This document shows, piece by piece, positions 1-9,429 of a stretch of DNA of 50,156 nucleotides. The DNA is from Clostridia bacterium. GTDB taxonomy: Bacteria; Bacillota; Clostridia; Oscillospirales; Acutalibacteraceae. The stretch covers positions 1-50,156 of the forward strand of contig JAGASD010000002.1 of NCBI GenBank assembly GCA_017621885.1. The letters run 5' to 3'. Under the pieces are notes generated by a model that was given only the letters and a program-made list of their open reading frames with translations, was not told the DNA's origin and ran no database searches. The position numbers were made by a program, and so were the translations under genes. Positions within the stretch are counted from its first letter, which is position 1, and every line of letters starts with the position of its first letter.

Positions 1-79
1 AAAAAATCAATATTTTAAATGTTTTTATAGAAAATTGTTGGTGCTTATGGTATTATACCTAATATGAAACAGAATTTAA

Positions 80-196
80 AAAACAGTATATGCGGATGGT
101 GATAAGGATTACCTCGGAGTACGTGATAAAACAGTATTAGACAGTGTGTTTGATATTTATTATGAGCGAAATAAAAATAACCCCGTTTTTAAGTAA
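80..196 (+). pseudogene. possible 3' remnant of an unidentified gene
   Basis: This short open frame of about 38 codons closes with TAA and has no start codon or ribosome binding site. The translation (…ADGDKDYLGVRDKTVLD…YYERNKNNPVFK) has a charged, protein-like composition rather than AT-rich noise, and its frame is blocked upstream by TAA at 77-79. I do not recognise the family. It may be the tail of a decayed or frameshifted gene reaching in from the left, or chance. The rest of 1-257 holds nothing else I can support. Confidence 0.25.
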
Positions 197-257
197 CTTT
201 TAATTTTTAAGGAAGTGACCTCTTACGAGTAAAAATTTAAACGACCATTATAAATTT

Positions 258-1574
258 ATGACGGAAACACCCGTTGGTAGGCTCATCATAAAATTAGGCA
301 TTCCCACAACAATAAGTATGCTTGTAACCAATATATATAATATGGCTGATACATATTTTGTAGGTACATTGGGTACAAGCGCAAGCGGTGCCGTGGGTAT
401 TGTTTTCGGTCTTATGGCAATAATTCAGGCTGTGGGCTTTATGTTCGGGCATGGGGCAGGCAGTATAATCTCCCGTAAGTTAGGTGCTAAAGATACGGAA
501 ACTGCCAATCTTGTTGCATCAGCGTCTTTCTTCAGTGCAATTGTTTTCGGTGCGCTTATCGGTGCTTTAGGTATTGTTTTTTCAGACTCTTTTTTGCGCC
601 TTTTGGGAAGCACCGAAACTATTTTGCCCTATGCTAAAGACTACGCATTGTGGATATTACTTGCGGCTCCCCTTATGACCGCAAGCTTTGTTCTTAACAA
701 TATTTTACGGTATGAGGGTAAAGCGGCTCTTGCTATGGTTGGTCTAACCGTTGGCGGCGGTCTGAATATAGTGGGTGACTGGTTGCTTATTGATGTGTTT
801 TCGTTCGGTATAGAGGGTGCCGGTATTTCAACCGCAGTTTCCCAGGCAATAAGCTTTACAATACTTTTGAGTATGTTTTTGCGCGGTAAAACCCAAAGTA
901 AGATTTCCCTGCGTTTTTTCAAAAAAGGCTTACCTCATCTGAAGAATATAATATTTACAGGTTTTCCGAGCCTTACCCGTCAGGGCCTTTCAAGTATTGC
1001 AACAATGCTTCTCAACAATTCTGCCGGTTTTTACGGGGATGCTGCAGTTGCAGGTATGACAATTGTGGGCAGAATATGTTTCTTTATTTTTGCTGTTGGT
1101 CTTGGTATAGGTCAGGGTTATCAGCCCGTTTGTTCGTTTAACTATGGTGCAAAAAAAAACAGCCGCGTTAAAAAAGGCTTTTTCTTTACCTTGATTGTGG
1201 GGAGCGCTTTGCTTACAAGTCTTGCAATTGCAGGCCTTTTTGTCAGTGATTACCTTGTAGGTGTTTTTCGTGACGACCCCGAGGTTATAGCAATAGGCTC
1301 ATTTGCACTAAAAGTTCAATTGTGTGCGTTGGTGTTCCAGCCGTTATCTATTTGTATAAATATGACCTTGCAAAGTGTGGGTAAAAACAAAGCGGCAACG
1401 TTTTTATCTGCCGTGAGAAGCGGTGTGGCTTTTATTCCCGTAATTATAATCCTTTCAAAGCTTTTAGGTCTTACGGGTGTGCAGATTGCTCAACCTGTGG
1501 CAGATGTGCTGACGTTCATAGTTGCCGTACCCTTTACGGTTTCATTCTTTAGGCATTTACCTGCGGATGAATAA
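258..1574 (+). CDS. MATE family multidrug/metabolite efflux transporter
   Basis: This is a 438-residue MATE-type exporter, predicted to sit in the cytoplasmic membrane with about 12 hydrophobic segments and to extrude cationic compounds in exchange for Na+ or H+. The N-terminus (MTETPVGRLI, then IPTTISMLVTNIYNMADTYFVG) is the standard first MATE helix, and the second half repeats the fold (GFPSLTRQGLSSIATMLLNN, GQGYQPVCSFNYGA). Length is normal. The start is uncertain: no Shine-Dalgarno precedes ATG 258, whereas a good one (AAGGAAG, 209-215) lies further upstream. The same frame stays open back to 219 and would add about a dozen residues (TSKNLNDHYKF), but no ATG, GTG or TTG lies there. The gene stands alone, with a terminator just after its stop and a regulator gene next. 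Substrate cannot be told from sequence. Confidence 0.9.
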   Translation: MTETPVGRLIIKLGIPTTISMLVTNIYNMADTYFVGTLGTSASGAVGIVFGLMAIIQAVGFMFGHGAGSIISRKLGAKDTETANLVASASFFSAIVFGALIGALGIVFSDSFLRLLGSTETILPYAKDYALWILLAAPLMTASFVLNNILRYEGKAALAMVGLTVGGGLNIVGDWLLIDVFSFGIEGAGISTAVSQAISFTILLSMFLRGKTQSKISLRFFKKGLPHLKNIIFTGFPSLTRQGLSSIATMLLNNSAGFYGDAAVAGMTIVGRICFFIFAVGLGIGQGYQPVCSFNYGAKKNSRVKKGFFFTLIVGSALLTSLAIAGLFVSDYLVGVFRDDPEVIAIGSFALKVQLCALVFQPLSICINMTLQSVGKNKAATFLSAVRSGVAFIPVIIILSKLLGLTGVQIAQPVADVLTFIVAVPFTVSFFRHLPADE

Positions 1575-1577
1575 TTT

Positions 1578-1616
1578 ATCTTCCCGAGTCTTTGTTGATT
1601 CGGGAAGATTTTCTTT
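1578..1616 (+). terminator. intrinsic terminator after the MATE gene
   Basis: A 10-bp stem (ATCTTCCCGA, 1578-1587, with TCGGGAAGAT, 1600-1609) is followed by TTTTCTTT, directly after the MATE stop codon. Confidence 0.85.
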
Positions 1617-1688
1617 ACTTTTAAAAAAATATATAATATAATTTTGGTAATAGATAATTTTCGGAAGGGGAGAGTGTGATATAACCAG

Positions 1689-2765
1689 ATGATTTATAAT
1701 ATTGACAAAACAAAAAAAGAATCGGCATATATGCAGTTGTATAAGCAGCTGCGAGAGGATATTGTCAGCGGGGTTTATAAATACGGCTCAAGACTTCCCT
1801 CCAAAAGATTGGTTGCGGCTGAAACGGGGGTCAGCGTAATTACAACCGAGCACGCCTATGAATTGCTTTGTGATGAGGGTTATGCTGAGTCAAGGCAAAG
1901 AAGCGGATATTTTGTAATATACAGTGCGGATGCATGTTTGCCTGTTTCCGATAAAAGTGAAGCTGTTAAAAACCACAGCTTCCATAATGTAAAAACAGAG
2001 TTCCCTTTTTCAGTGTACAGTAAAACGGTCAGAAAGGTCCTGAGTGAATACGGGGAAGAATTACTTGTGAAATCTCCCAATAACGGTTGCAGAGAATTGC
2101 GTTCTGCAATTGCTTCATATCTTGCAAGAAGCCGCGGAATAAAGGTTGAGCCTAAGCAGATTGTCATAGGCTCGGGGGCTGAGTATCTATACAGTATTCT
2201 TGTGCAGACGGTAGGCAGAGATAAGGGAGTTGCCATTGAAGACCCTTCTTATGAGAAAATTAAAAAGGTGTATATTGCCAACGGTATTGAGTGCGAAATG
2301 CTGAAAATGGGGTCTGACGGAATTAAAACCAATGAGCTTGAAAAAGCAAAATCCCGCGTTTTGCACGTGACACCCTTTAACAGCTTCCCCAGCGGTGTTA
2401 CTGCAACCGCATCAAAACGCAGTGAATATGTTCGTTGGGCAAGAAATCGCAACGGCTTTATTATAGAAGATGATTTTGATTCCGAGTTTACGGTTTCAAT
2501 GAAAACTGCGGATACACTCTTTTCCCTTGCACCGGAATGTACGGTTTATATGAATACTTTTTCAAAAACCATTGCTCCTTCTGTCAGAATAGGTTATATG
2601 GTGTTACCCTTGAGGCTGCTTGAAGAGTATGAAAAAAAGGTTGGCTTCTATTCTTGCACGGTGCCTATTCTTGAACAGTATGTTTTAACAGAACTTATTG
2701 AAAACGGGGATTTTGAGCGGCATATAAACAGAGTGCGAAGGAAAAGAAGAAACAACAAAAGATGA
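1689..2765 (+). CDS. MocR/PdxR-type GntR regulator with aminotransferase-like domain, C-terminally short
   Basis: The N-terminal 70 residues are a GntR winged helix (YMQLYKQLREDIVSGVYKYGSRLPSKR, then VITTEHAYELLCDEGY). A class I aminotransferase fold follows, with the PLP-pocket aspartate region (FIIEDDFDSEF) and the Schiff-base lysine in NTFSKTIAPSVRIGY. MocR regulators use PLP or an amino compound as effector and often control an adjacent transporter or enzyme. The family is usually about 450-480 residues; this one stops at 358, right after the helix HINRVRRKRR, so the C-terminal small domain and its substrate-carboxylate arginine are missing. The next gene starts 31 bp later. It may be a truncated allele, a frameshift or a functional short form. 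The Shine-Dalgarno (AAGGGGAG) is distant from ATG 1689 (about 17 nt). Confidence 0.8.
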   Translation: MIYNIDKTKKESAYMQLYKQLREDIVSGVYKYGSRLPSKRLVAAETGVSVITTEHAYELLCDEGYAESRQRSGYFVIYSADACLPVSDKSEAVKNHSFHNVKTEFPFSVYSKTVRKVLSEYGEELLVKSPNNGCRELRSAIASYLARSRGIKVEPKQIVIGSGAEYLYSILVQTVGRDKGVAIEDPSYEKIKKVYIANGIECEMLKMGSDGIKTNELEKAKSRVLHVTPFNSFPSGVTATASKRSEYVRWARNRNGFIIEDDFDSEFTVSMKTADTLFSLAPECTVYMNTFSKTIAPSVRIGYMVLPLRLLEEYEKKVGFYSCTVPILEQYVLTELIENGDFERHINRVRRKRRNNKR

Positions 2766-2781
2766 AACCTGCTGAGCATGA

Positions 2782-4287
<1,506 letters not shown>

Positions 4288-4290
4288 AAA

Positions 4291-4326
4291 AGAACCGTTT
4301 CGCATAACGCGGAACGGTTTCTTTAC
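4291..4326. terminator. bidirectional terminator between abfA and purC
   Basis: AACCGTTTCGC pairs with GCGGAACGGTT around an ATAA loop, flanked by A-rich and T-rich tracts. It lies between two convergent genes and can serve both strands. Confidence 0.85.
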
Positions 4327-4336
4327 TGTGTGAGCT

Positions 4337-5020
4337 TTATCTGTTAAGAATGAGCTTTGTGAGTTCAACGGGTTCAACGATTGTGTCGCCCTTGTAAACT
4401 CTCATATTACCTGAAGCGATTTCGTCAATGAGAATAACTTCGTCATTGTTGTAACCGAATTCAAATTTAATATCCCAAAGGTCAAGACCGATTGTTTTAA
4501 GGTCATCGGCAATGATTTTTGTGATTTTAAGAGTCTGCTCTTTCATGCTCTCAAACATTGCGGGGCTCATAACACCGAGTGCTGCAAGACCTTCGCCTGT
4601 AACAAGGGGGTCGCCCTTTTCGTCGTTCTTGAATGTGCATTCAACATAGCCGCCTTCGAGAACTGTGCCGTCTTCAATATACTCACCGTATCTGCGAATA
4701 AAGCTGCCTGTTGCAACGAGTCTGCAGATAACCTCAAGACCGTGGCCGAAAACCTTACCGGGAAGAACCTCCATGGTTGCGTTTTCAACATCAGCACTTA
4801 CGTAGTGAGTTTTGATGCCTGCTTCTTTAAGCATATCAAAATAATAAATTGAAGTTTTGAGGTTTTCTTTACCGATACCTTCAATAGTAAGACCTACGCT
4901 GTTTTCACCGGGATCGAAAACGCCGTCTTTACCTGTGCAATCGTCTTTGAATTTAAGCATTACGTTGCCGTTTTCAAGCTCGTAAACGTCTTTGGTTTTA
5001 CCTTCGTAAACTTTTTTCAT
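4337..5020 (-). CDS. purC: SAICAR synthetase (phosphoribosylaminoimidazole-succinocarboxamide synthase)
   Basis: PurC joins aspartate to CAIR using ATP to give SAICAR, a step of purine synthesis in the cytosol. The 227-residue product has the N-terminal [12 protein letters not shown] strand-loop, the central substrate region ([18 protein letters not shown]) and the conserved C-terminal [14 protein letters not shown] segment. Length is normal. A strong AAAGGAG lies upstream of the ATG and a near-consensus promoter precedes it. The gene stands alone here rather than in a pur cluster. I see no purine riboswitch in the leader. Confidence 0.96.
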   Translation of the reverse strand: MKKVYEGKTKDVYELENGNVMLKFKDDCTGKDGVFDPGENSVGLTIEGIGKENLKTSIYYFDMLKEAGIKTHYVSADVENATMEVLPGKVFGHGLEVICRLVATGSFIRRYGEYIEDGTVLEGGYVECTFKNDEKGDPLVTGEGLAALGVMSPAMFESMKEQTLKITKIIADDLKTIGLDLWDIKFEFGYNNDEVILIDEIASGNMRVYKGDTIVEPVELTKLILNR

Positions 5021-5070
5021 AAATTAACGCTCCTTTTACCAGCAATGGCATCAAATTTTTTACATAATGA

Positions 5071-5099
5071 ATTTTAAAACTGTTTAAGCAGAATGTCAA
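5071..5099 (-). promoter_or_regulatory. sigma-A type promoter of purC
   Basis: On the minus strand, TTGACA (5094-5099) is followed after 17 nt by TAAAAT (5071-5076). The start point would fall about 45 nt upstream of the purC ATG. Confidence 0.75.
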
Positions 5100-5196
5100 G
5101 GGTGATACAATATTTTTTTCTTCTTGTCAAAATGTTCTAAAAATTTGTTATAAATCACACTTTTTGAAAAAAAATTTTGTTGATTTTTTAGAGTGA

Positions 5197-6273
5197 TTAT
5201 AAACCCTTGCAGCTGAATTCTGTCCAAGCGGAATCCTTTGAAAGTGCGCCGCCGTTTGTGAATGTGCTTTTTGCAGAGCTTTCATTTTTAAGCCAGTAGC
5301 CGCACCATTTAAAAATATAGCTTGTATATGTGCCGGGGCTTGTACAACAGCTTGTGTGAATGCCGTCTATGAGTGATGCGTACACGGCAGGACCCTTGCA
5401 TACGTCATAAGCGGGTTTAACCCATCTGTCTGCATCAACAATCATATCTTTTGTGCCTGCAAGGAAAAGGGCAGGGGTATTAAGCTTTTCTGCTTCCTCT
5501 GTGTAGTTGCTGCCTGCTAAAGAAATAACGCAGTCAAAACGGCTGTCTGCGGCGGCAGCATTAACCGCGCTTCTGCCACCCTGAGAATGACCTGCAGCAG
5601 CGATTTTATCGGTTATGATATTTCCGTAAAGCACACTTGATGAGTTTTTGTTTTCGGAAATTATGAAGTCGAGGGATGATATCTGTGCTGTGCCGTCACC
5701 CGCCATTGTTACGTTGTTTGCAACAACAATGTAACCGCCCATTGCTAATTCCTTGAGCAAACTTTCATAAATTGTATAACTGAAGCCCGTGCCGTTTGCA
5801 AAGACTATTACAGGGTACTTTACGTTGCCTTTTTCAGCATTCTGAGGGTAAAATACAGTGTGTGTAATGCCGTTGTAATCTGCAGAATATTTGTTTACGG
5901 CAGAAATAACACCGTTGTCCTGCTGCGGTGCAGAGGTGGGATTATTGTTCTGGCTTTGCTGTGCTTGGGTGGGCTTCCGGGTTGCAGTTGTGGTATTTGT
6001 GTTGCCGGAGGTGTCGGTGTTCTGAGTTGAAGGCGCAGTGTTTTGCGCCGTAGCAGAGACCGAAGCGGGAACTGTTGATACGGGTTGACTGAGTATAACA
6101 GTTTCAAGGGTGTTGCTTTGAACAGTAACATTCTGATTTTGTTGGACTGTGGTATCATTGAGAATGGCTGAAACCTCGTCCGTGTTACCCGTTGGCGATT
6201 TAGCACAAGAGGTTAGTGAAAATGTTAATGAGAAAAGAAGTACTGCCGCAATTAAAACTTTAATTCTTTTCAT
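5197..6273 (-). CDS. secreted lipoprotein with alpha/beta hydrolase domain
   Basis: The 358-residue product begins with a lipoprotein signal (MKRIKVLIAAVLLFSLTFSL, lipobox LTSC, Cys23), so it should be lipid-anchored outside the membrane. Residues 24 to about 125 are a Thr/Gln/Asn/Ser-rich linker. The rest is an alpha/beta hydrolase of the dienelactone-hydrolase/chlorophyllase/PET-hydrolase-like type, with a nucleophile elbow GHSQGG (Ser230), a likely acid in AGTKDMIVDADRW and a likely catalytic His in DGIHTSCC. Several Cys near the C-terminus may form a disulfide. The substrate is unknown; an ester of a plant polymer is a fair guess given the neighbouring GH51 and esterase genes. No terminator is evident between it and purC. 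Confidence 0.85.
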   Translation of the reverse strand: MKRIKVLIAAVLLFSLTFSLTSCAKSPTGNTDEVSAILNDTTVQQNQNVTVQSNTLETVILSQPVSTVPASVSATAQNTAPSTQNTDTSGNTNTTTATRKPTQAQQSQNNNPTSAPQQDNGVISAVNKYSADYNGITHTVFYPQNAEKGNVKYPVIVFANGTGFSYTIYESLLKELAMGGYIVVANNVTMAGDGTAQISSLDFIISENKNSSSVLYGNIITDKIAAAGHSQGGRSAVNAAAADSRFDCVISLAGSNYTEEAEKLNTPALFLAGTKDMIVDADRWVKPAYDVCKGPAVYASLIDGIHTSCCTSPGTYTSYIFKWCGYWLKNESSAKSTFTNGGALSKDSAWTEFSCKGL

Positions 6274-6427
6274 AATTTATATCCCCTTATTAGATTATTT
6301 ACTTACAAATATATCATAATGCGCTTTTTTTAGCAATAGAGTGATGTACTTAAAGGCGTTTTGTACAATTGCGTTGGCTGTGAGTTGGTGAATGTGCCGA
6401 AACAGACTCGGGTGGCGTTATAAAATA

Positions 6428-6456
6428 TTGAATATTGCCGTTCGATGTATTATAAT
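6428..6456 (+). promoter_or_regulatory. sigma-A type promoter of the esterase gene
   Basis: TTGAAT (6428-6433), 17 nt, TATAAT (6451-6456), ending about 35 nt before the ATG. Confidence 0.65.
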
Positions 6457-6491
6457 TTTTTGGAAATATTTGGTGCTTGCGAGGTATAAAA

Positions 6492-7328
6492 ATGGTACAC
6501 AAAAGAATTGAATTAAAGGATTATTTCAGCTTTTTGGGAAATAACGGGGCAAATCCCGTTGTTGATGTTTATCTTCCGTACAATATGGTTGAAATGAACA
6601 GACAAAATCAGAAAAGACCGTGTATGGTCGTTTGTCCCGGCGGCGGTTACGGCTTTTGTTCCGAGCGGGAGTCTGAGCCCATTGCATTGCATTTTTTGCC
6701 CGAAGGCTTTAATGTTTTTGTGATTACGTATTCAGTTGCACCCCACCGCTTTCCCACACAGCTTTGTGAGGTTGCTGCGCTTATGGAGCTTATTTATAAA
6801 AACGCCGATGAATGGAATTGCGATACCGAAAAGATTGCAATTATGGGCTTTTCTGCAGGAGGACATCTTGCGGCGCATTACTCAACAATGTTTGATTGTA
6901 AGGAGGTTCGTGCGGTTTTTCCTGAAAGTAAATCTGTTAATGCATCCGTTCTTTGCTACCCCGTAATAAGCGCACAAGCTGTTACGGCGCATATGGGCAG
7001 CTTTGAAAATCTTTTGGGTCATAAGCCCGAAACACAGGAAGAAACGGATTATTTCTCCTGCGACAAGCACGTTAAACCCACAACACCGCCTGCATTTTTA
7101 TGGCATACTGCAGGGGATAATTGCGTTCCCCTTAAAAACAGCCTTCTTTATGCGGAGGCTTTGTGGAAAAATAAAGTGCCTGTTGAGCTTCACGTGTATC
7201 CCTTCGGAGACCACGGCTTGTCCACCTGCGATAAAGCTACCATTGACGATATGACGGGGATTTTCGAATACAACAGTGCTTGGTTGAAAAACGTAAAGAA
7301 ATGGTTGAAATTGATATTTGAGTTATAA
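6492..7328 (+). CDS. alpha/beta hydrolase, acetyl(xylan)esterase-like (BD-FAE family)
   Basis: This 278-residue cytosolic esterase carries the oxyanion-hole motif CPGGGYGFCSERE, nucleophile elbow GFSAGGH (Ser121), probable acid Asp209 (AGDNCVP) and catalytic His241 (FGDHGLS). This is the layout of small hydrolases that remove acetyl or feruloyl groups from plant oligosaccharides. The start at ATG 6492 is preferred to an in-frame TTG at 6477 because GAGGT (6481-6485) sits at the right distance. No signal peptide, so it would act inside the cell, like the GH51 enzyme nearby. It is divergent from the lipoprotein hydrolase and ends in a strong terminator. Confidence 0.85.
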   Translation: MVHKRIELKDYFSFLGNNGANPVVDVYLPYNMVEMNRQNQKRPCMVVCPGGGYGFCSERESEPIALHFLPEGFNVFVITYSVAPHRFPTQLCEVAALMELIYKNADEWNCDTEKIAIMGFSAGGHLAAHYSTMFDCKEVRAVFPESKSVNASVLCYPVISAQAVTAHMGSFENLLGHKPETQEETDYFSCDKHVKPTTPPAFLWHTAGDNCVPLKNSLLYAEALWKNKVPVELHVYPFGDHGLSTCDKATIDDMTGIFEYNSAWLKNVKKWLKLIFEL

Positions 7329-7333
7329 AATAA

Positions 7334-7376
7334 AAAAAGTTGTTGCGATTATTGTATCACAACAACTTTTTCTTTT
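7334..7376. terminator. bidirectional terminator, esterase/sugar kinase
   Basis: A 16-bp stem with one mismatch (AAAAAGTTGTTG… with …CAACAACTTTTT) is followed by TCTTTTTT. It lies between convergent genes. Confidence 0.9.
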
Positions 7377-8285
7377 TTATTTAAATAATTCCTTATAGGT
7401 GGGCATTGAGTTTTGCGCACCCATACGGCTTACTGCAATTGACCCTGCCTTGTTACCCATATCGCAGGCTTTCAGAATATCGCCGTTTTTTAAATATTCA
7501 AGAGCCATTGCGGCTGTAAAGCAATCACCTGCGGCAGTTGTGTCAACAACGTTGCTTTCGTAAGCGGGGAGGAGTGTAAGGCTTTCGCCATCCCACACAG
7601 AGCAACCTTTTTCCCCCAATTTAATTATAATAAACCTTGCTTTGCTTCGATCCATAAGGGTTTTTGAAGCCTTCAGAATATTATCTTCGCTGTCGGGATA
7701 AATACCGGTGAGCGCTTTTGTTTCGCTCTCGTTAGGGGTAACTATTGTTGCGCCCTGCATTTTTTCAAGGCTGAAGGCTTTTGCAGGACCGCAGTCTATT
7801 ACCGTTGTGATGCCTTTTTTTATAGCGGAATTAACGCTGCTTATAACGACCTCTTCATTTGTTTCAAACTGCACAAGAAGTAAATCAAAAGAGTTGTTTT
7901 CAATTGATTTTACGGCATCCTCTGATTTGATTTCTGCATTTGCGCCTTCGTAAACAACAATTCTGTTTTTTCCTTCACCGTCAAGAATGATTACCGCAAG
8001 GCCCGTGCTTGTGCCGTTCGTTGCAATACAGCTTGTGTCAATACCTTCATTCTGCAGGTTTTCTAAAAGTGTTTTTCCGTTCTCGTCTTCTGCAACCTTG
8101 CCAATCATTTTTACTTTTGCACCGAGGCGGGCAAGGGCGGTAGCCTGATTTGCACCTTTACCGCCGTTAGCGTAGCTGTATGTAGTACCCAAAAGATTTT
8201 CGCCAACGTCGGGCACCTGTTCCATATTTAAAATAAGGTCTTTATTTATACTGCCCACAACAGCGGCACGAATATTTTCGTACAT
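7377..8285 (-). CDS. rbsK: ribokinase (PfkB-family sugar kinase)
   Basis: This 302-residue kinase phosphorylates ribose or a related sugar with ATP. It has the N-terminal VVGSINKDLILNMEQVP strand, PfkB signature 1 (GGKGANQATALARLGA) and signature 2 with the catalytic Asp (DTTAAGDCFTAA). The start at 8285 (MYENIRAAVVG) is chosen because a GGAG overlaps the end of the upstream epimerase gene and the sugar-binding core begins right away; the open frame runs further upstream only because it overlaps that gene. It is co-transcribed with the epimerase. The pairing allows a role on ribose, allose/allulose or another pentose/hexose, and no transporter is nearby to decide. Confidence 0.88.
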   Translation of the reverse strand: MYENIRAAVVGSINKDLILNMEQVPDVGENLLGTTYSYANGGKGANQATALARLGAKVKMIGKVAEDENGKTLLENLQNEGIDTSCIATNGTSTGLAVIILDGEGKNRIVVYEGANAEIKSEDAVKSIENNSFDLLLVQFETNEEVVISSVNSAIKKGITTVIDCGPAKAFSLEKMQGATIVTPNESETKALTGIYPDSEDNILKASKTLMDRSKARFIIIKLGEKGCSVWDGESLTLLPAYESNVVDTTAAGDCFTAAMALEYLKNGDILKACDMGNKAGSIAVSRMGAQNSMPTYKELFK

Positions 8286-8292
8286 AAAATAA

Positions 8293-8958
8293 TCACTCCA
8301 GATATTCCTTGAAGGCCTTTGCAGCTTCTTCAAGGGATTTGTCTTTTAAGAACAATGAGCTTGTGCCGAGAACGTAAATATCTGCACCGCAACGGCTCAT
8401 TTTTCTGCCGTTTTCGAGGCTGATGTTGCCGTCAACCTCAATGAGTGTGTCACCATAGCCCCATTTTTTCAAAAGCTCGCGGGCTTCGGTAACCTTTCTT
8501 TCGGCACCCTTGAAAATCTTCTGGCCTGCAAAGCCGGGGCTTACGGTCATAACAAGGAGCATATCAAAGTAGTCCGTAAGATTTTTTACGCTTTCGACGG
8601 GAGTCTGGGGGTTAATTGCAAGACCTGCCTTGTACCCCTTGTTCTTTATAAGCTCAAGTGTTCTGTGAATGTGAACTTCGGACTCGTAATGAACGCAAAC
8701 GATGTCGTTCTCATCAAGCTTCATCTGTTCAACAAAACGACCGGGCTCATTTACCATCAGATGGATATCCAAAGGCATATCCGTTACCTTTTTGATTGCA
8801 TTGATTAAATCAAAGCCCAACGTAATATTGGGTACAAAAGCACCGTCCATAATGTCAATATGTAAATAATCAATGCCTGCTGTTTTTAAATTGTTTATTG
8901 CGTTTTCAAGATTTAAAAGGTCAGCACACATTATTGATGCGGATAAAAGTTTTTTCAT
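8293..8958 (-). CDS. rpe: ribulose-phosphate 3-epimerase family (Rpe or allulose-6-P epimerase)
   Basis: This 221-residue TIM-barrel epimerase interconverts ketose phosphates at C3. It shows HIDIMDGAFVPNITLG, DIHLMV and the phosphate loops EVDGNIS and GADIYVLGTSSLF. Some positions look more like D-allulose-6-phosphate epimerase AlsE than Rpe: the start SASIMCADLL, MTVSPGFAGQ (Rpe usually MSVNPGFGGQ) and GTSSLF. The start at 8958 is set by AAAGG eight bases upstream. It leads the operon with the sugar kinase, supporting either a ribose/pentose or an allulose pathway. Confidence 0.85.
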   Translation of the reverse strand: MKKLLSASIMCADLLNLENAINNLKTAGIDYLHIDIMDGAFVPNITLGFDLINAIKKVTDMPLDIHLMVNEPGRFVEQMKLDENDIVCVHYESEVHIHRTLELIKNKGYKAGLAINPQTPVESVKNLTDYFDMLLVMTVSPGFAGQKIFKGAERKVTEARELLKKWGYGDTLIEVDGNISLENGRKMSRCGADIYVLGTSSLFLKDKSLEEAAKAFKEYLE

Positions 8959-8990
8959 AATGTCAGCCTTTCGGGAGTTAATATAAAAGA

Positions 8991-9019
8991 ATTTTATCAT
9001 AATGAATAATACCTGTCAA
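8991..9019 (-). promoter_or_regulatory. promoter of the epimerase-kinase operon
   Basis: Minus strand: TTGACA (9014-9019), 17 nt, TAAAAT (8991-8996). This is a consensus-quality promoter about 35 nt from the start codon. Confidence 0.8.
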
Positions 9020-9105
9020 ATAATTATACCGTTGTTCCGATTATTATTATCATTGCCTACTGCAGGGTCCGAAACTCCTCGCTCCTAATTCCTCACTAAT
9101 TTGTA

Positions 9106-9135
9106 TTGACATTTATAAATGTTTTATGTTATAAT
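9106..9135 (+). promoter_or_regulatory. promoter of the T-box operon
   Basis: TTGACA (9106-9111), 18 nt, TATAAT (9130-9135). Transcription would start near 9142, just before the T-box stem I. Confidence 0.85.
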
Positions 9136-9157
9136 TTGTCGCATAATTTTGTTAAAT

Positions 9158-9408
9158 GCCGTGAAGGGAACAAGTAGCGTTAATTTGCGTAAAAAAGAGA
9201 GCTGCCGTTTGGTGAGAGGCGCGTGAGCAGTTAATGTGAATACATCCCGGAGCATCGCACCGAAATAACAGTAGGCTGCGGCGGGTGCGCCCGTTAAAGC
9301 GTGTGGGTTTTGATACCCTGTAAGGCGGTTTTTGTGAAAAAATCGCGAATAAAGGTGGTAACACGGGTTATGCTCGTCCTTTGGTTTTCAAGGACGGGTT
9401 TATTTTTT
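9158..9408 (+). promoter_or_regulatory. T-box leader, specifier UAC (tyrosine)
   Basis: All T-box landmarks are visible. Stem I begins with GGGA (9166-9169) pairing TCCC (9245-9248). Inside it are AGTA (9173-9176, S-turn strand), the helix CGTTAA/TTAATG (9178-9183/9231-9236) and, on the opposite strand, GAA then the specifier TAC (9241-9243) followed by A. The distal arm closes with CTGC/GCAG (9202-9205/9227-9230). A second domain carries CGAA…AGTAGG (9261-9275), and a stem III GGGT/ACCC follows (9305-9318). The T-box core AAAGGTGGTAACACGG (9351-9366) has UGGU (9356-9359), which complements ACCA of a tRNA with discriminator A, as tRNA-Tyr has. A terminator hairpin follows. Uncharged tRNA-Tyr should favour antitermination. 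Confidence 0.9.
9375..9408 (+). terminator. regulated terminator of the T-box leader
   Basis: CGTCCTT (9375-9381) pairs AAGGACG (9390-9396), followed by a T-rich tract. It is the alternative to the antiterminator formed by the T-box core. Confidence 0.85.
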
Positions 9409-9429
9409 TATAGAAAAGGAATGAAAGCT

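Noticed and set aside
5021-5196. Purine riboswitch upstream of purC
   Set aside because: No three-way-junction pattern with the conserved loops is seen; the promoter leaves only a short leader of about 45 nt.
7377-8333. Longer ribokinase starting within the epimerase gene (8333)
   Set aside because: The added residues are coded by the end of the epimerase gene and no ribosome site precedes them; GGAG before 8285 decides the start.
9258-9275. ATA, AAC or ACA in CGAAATAACAGTAGG as the T-box specifier codon (Ile, Asn or Thr)
   Set aside because: This block lies downstream of the stem I closing strand (TCCC 9245-9248) and looks like the AGTAGG/GAA motif of the second domain. Only UAC at 9241-9243 sits opposite the AGTA strand with pairing helices on both sides.
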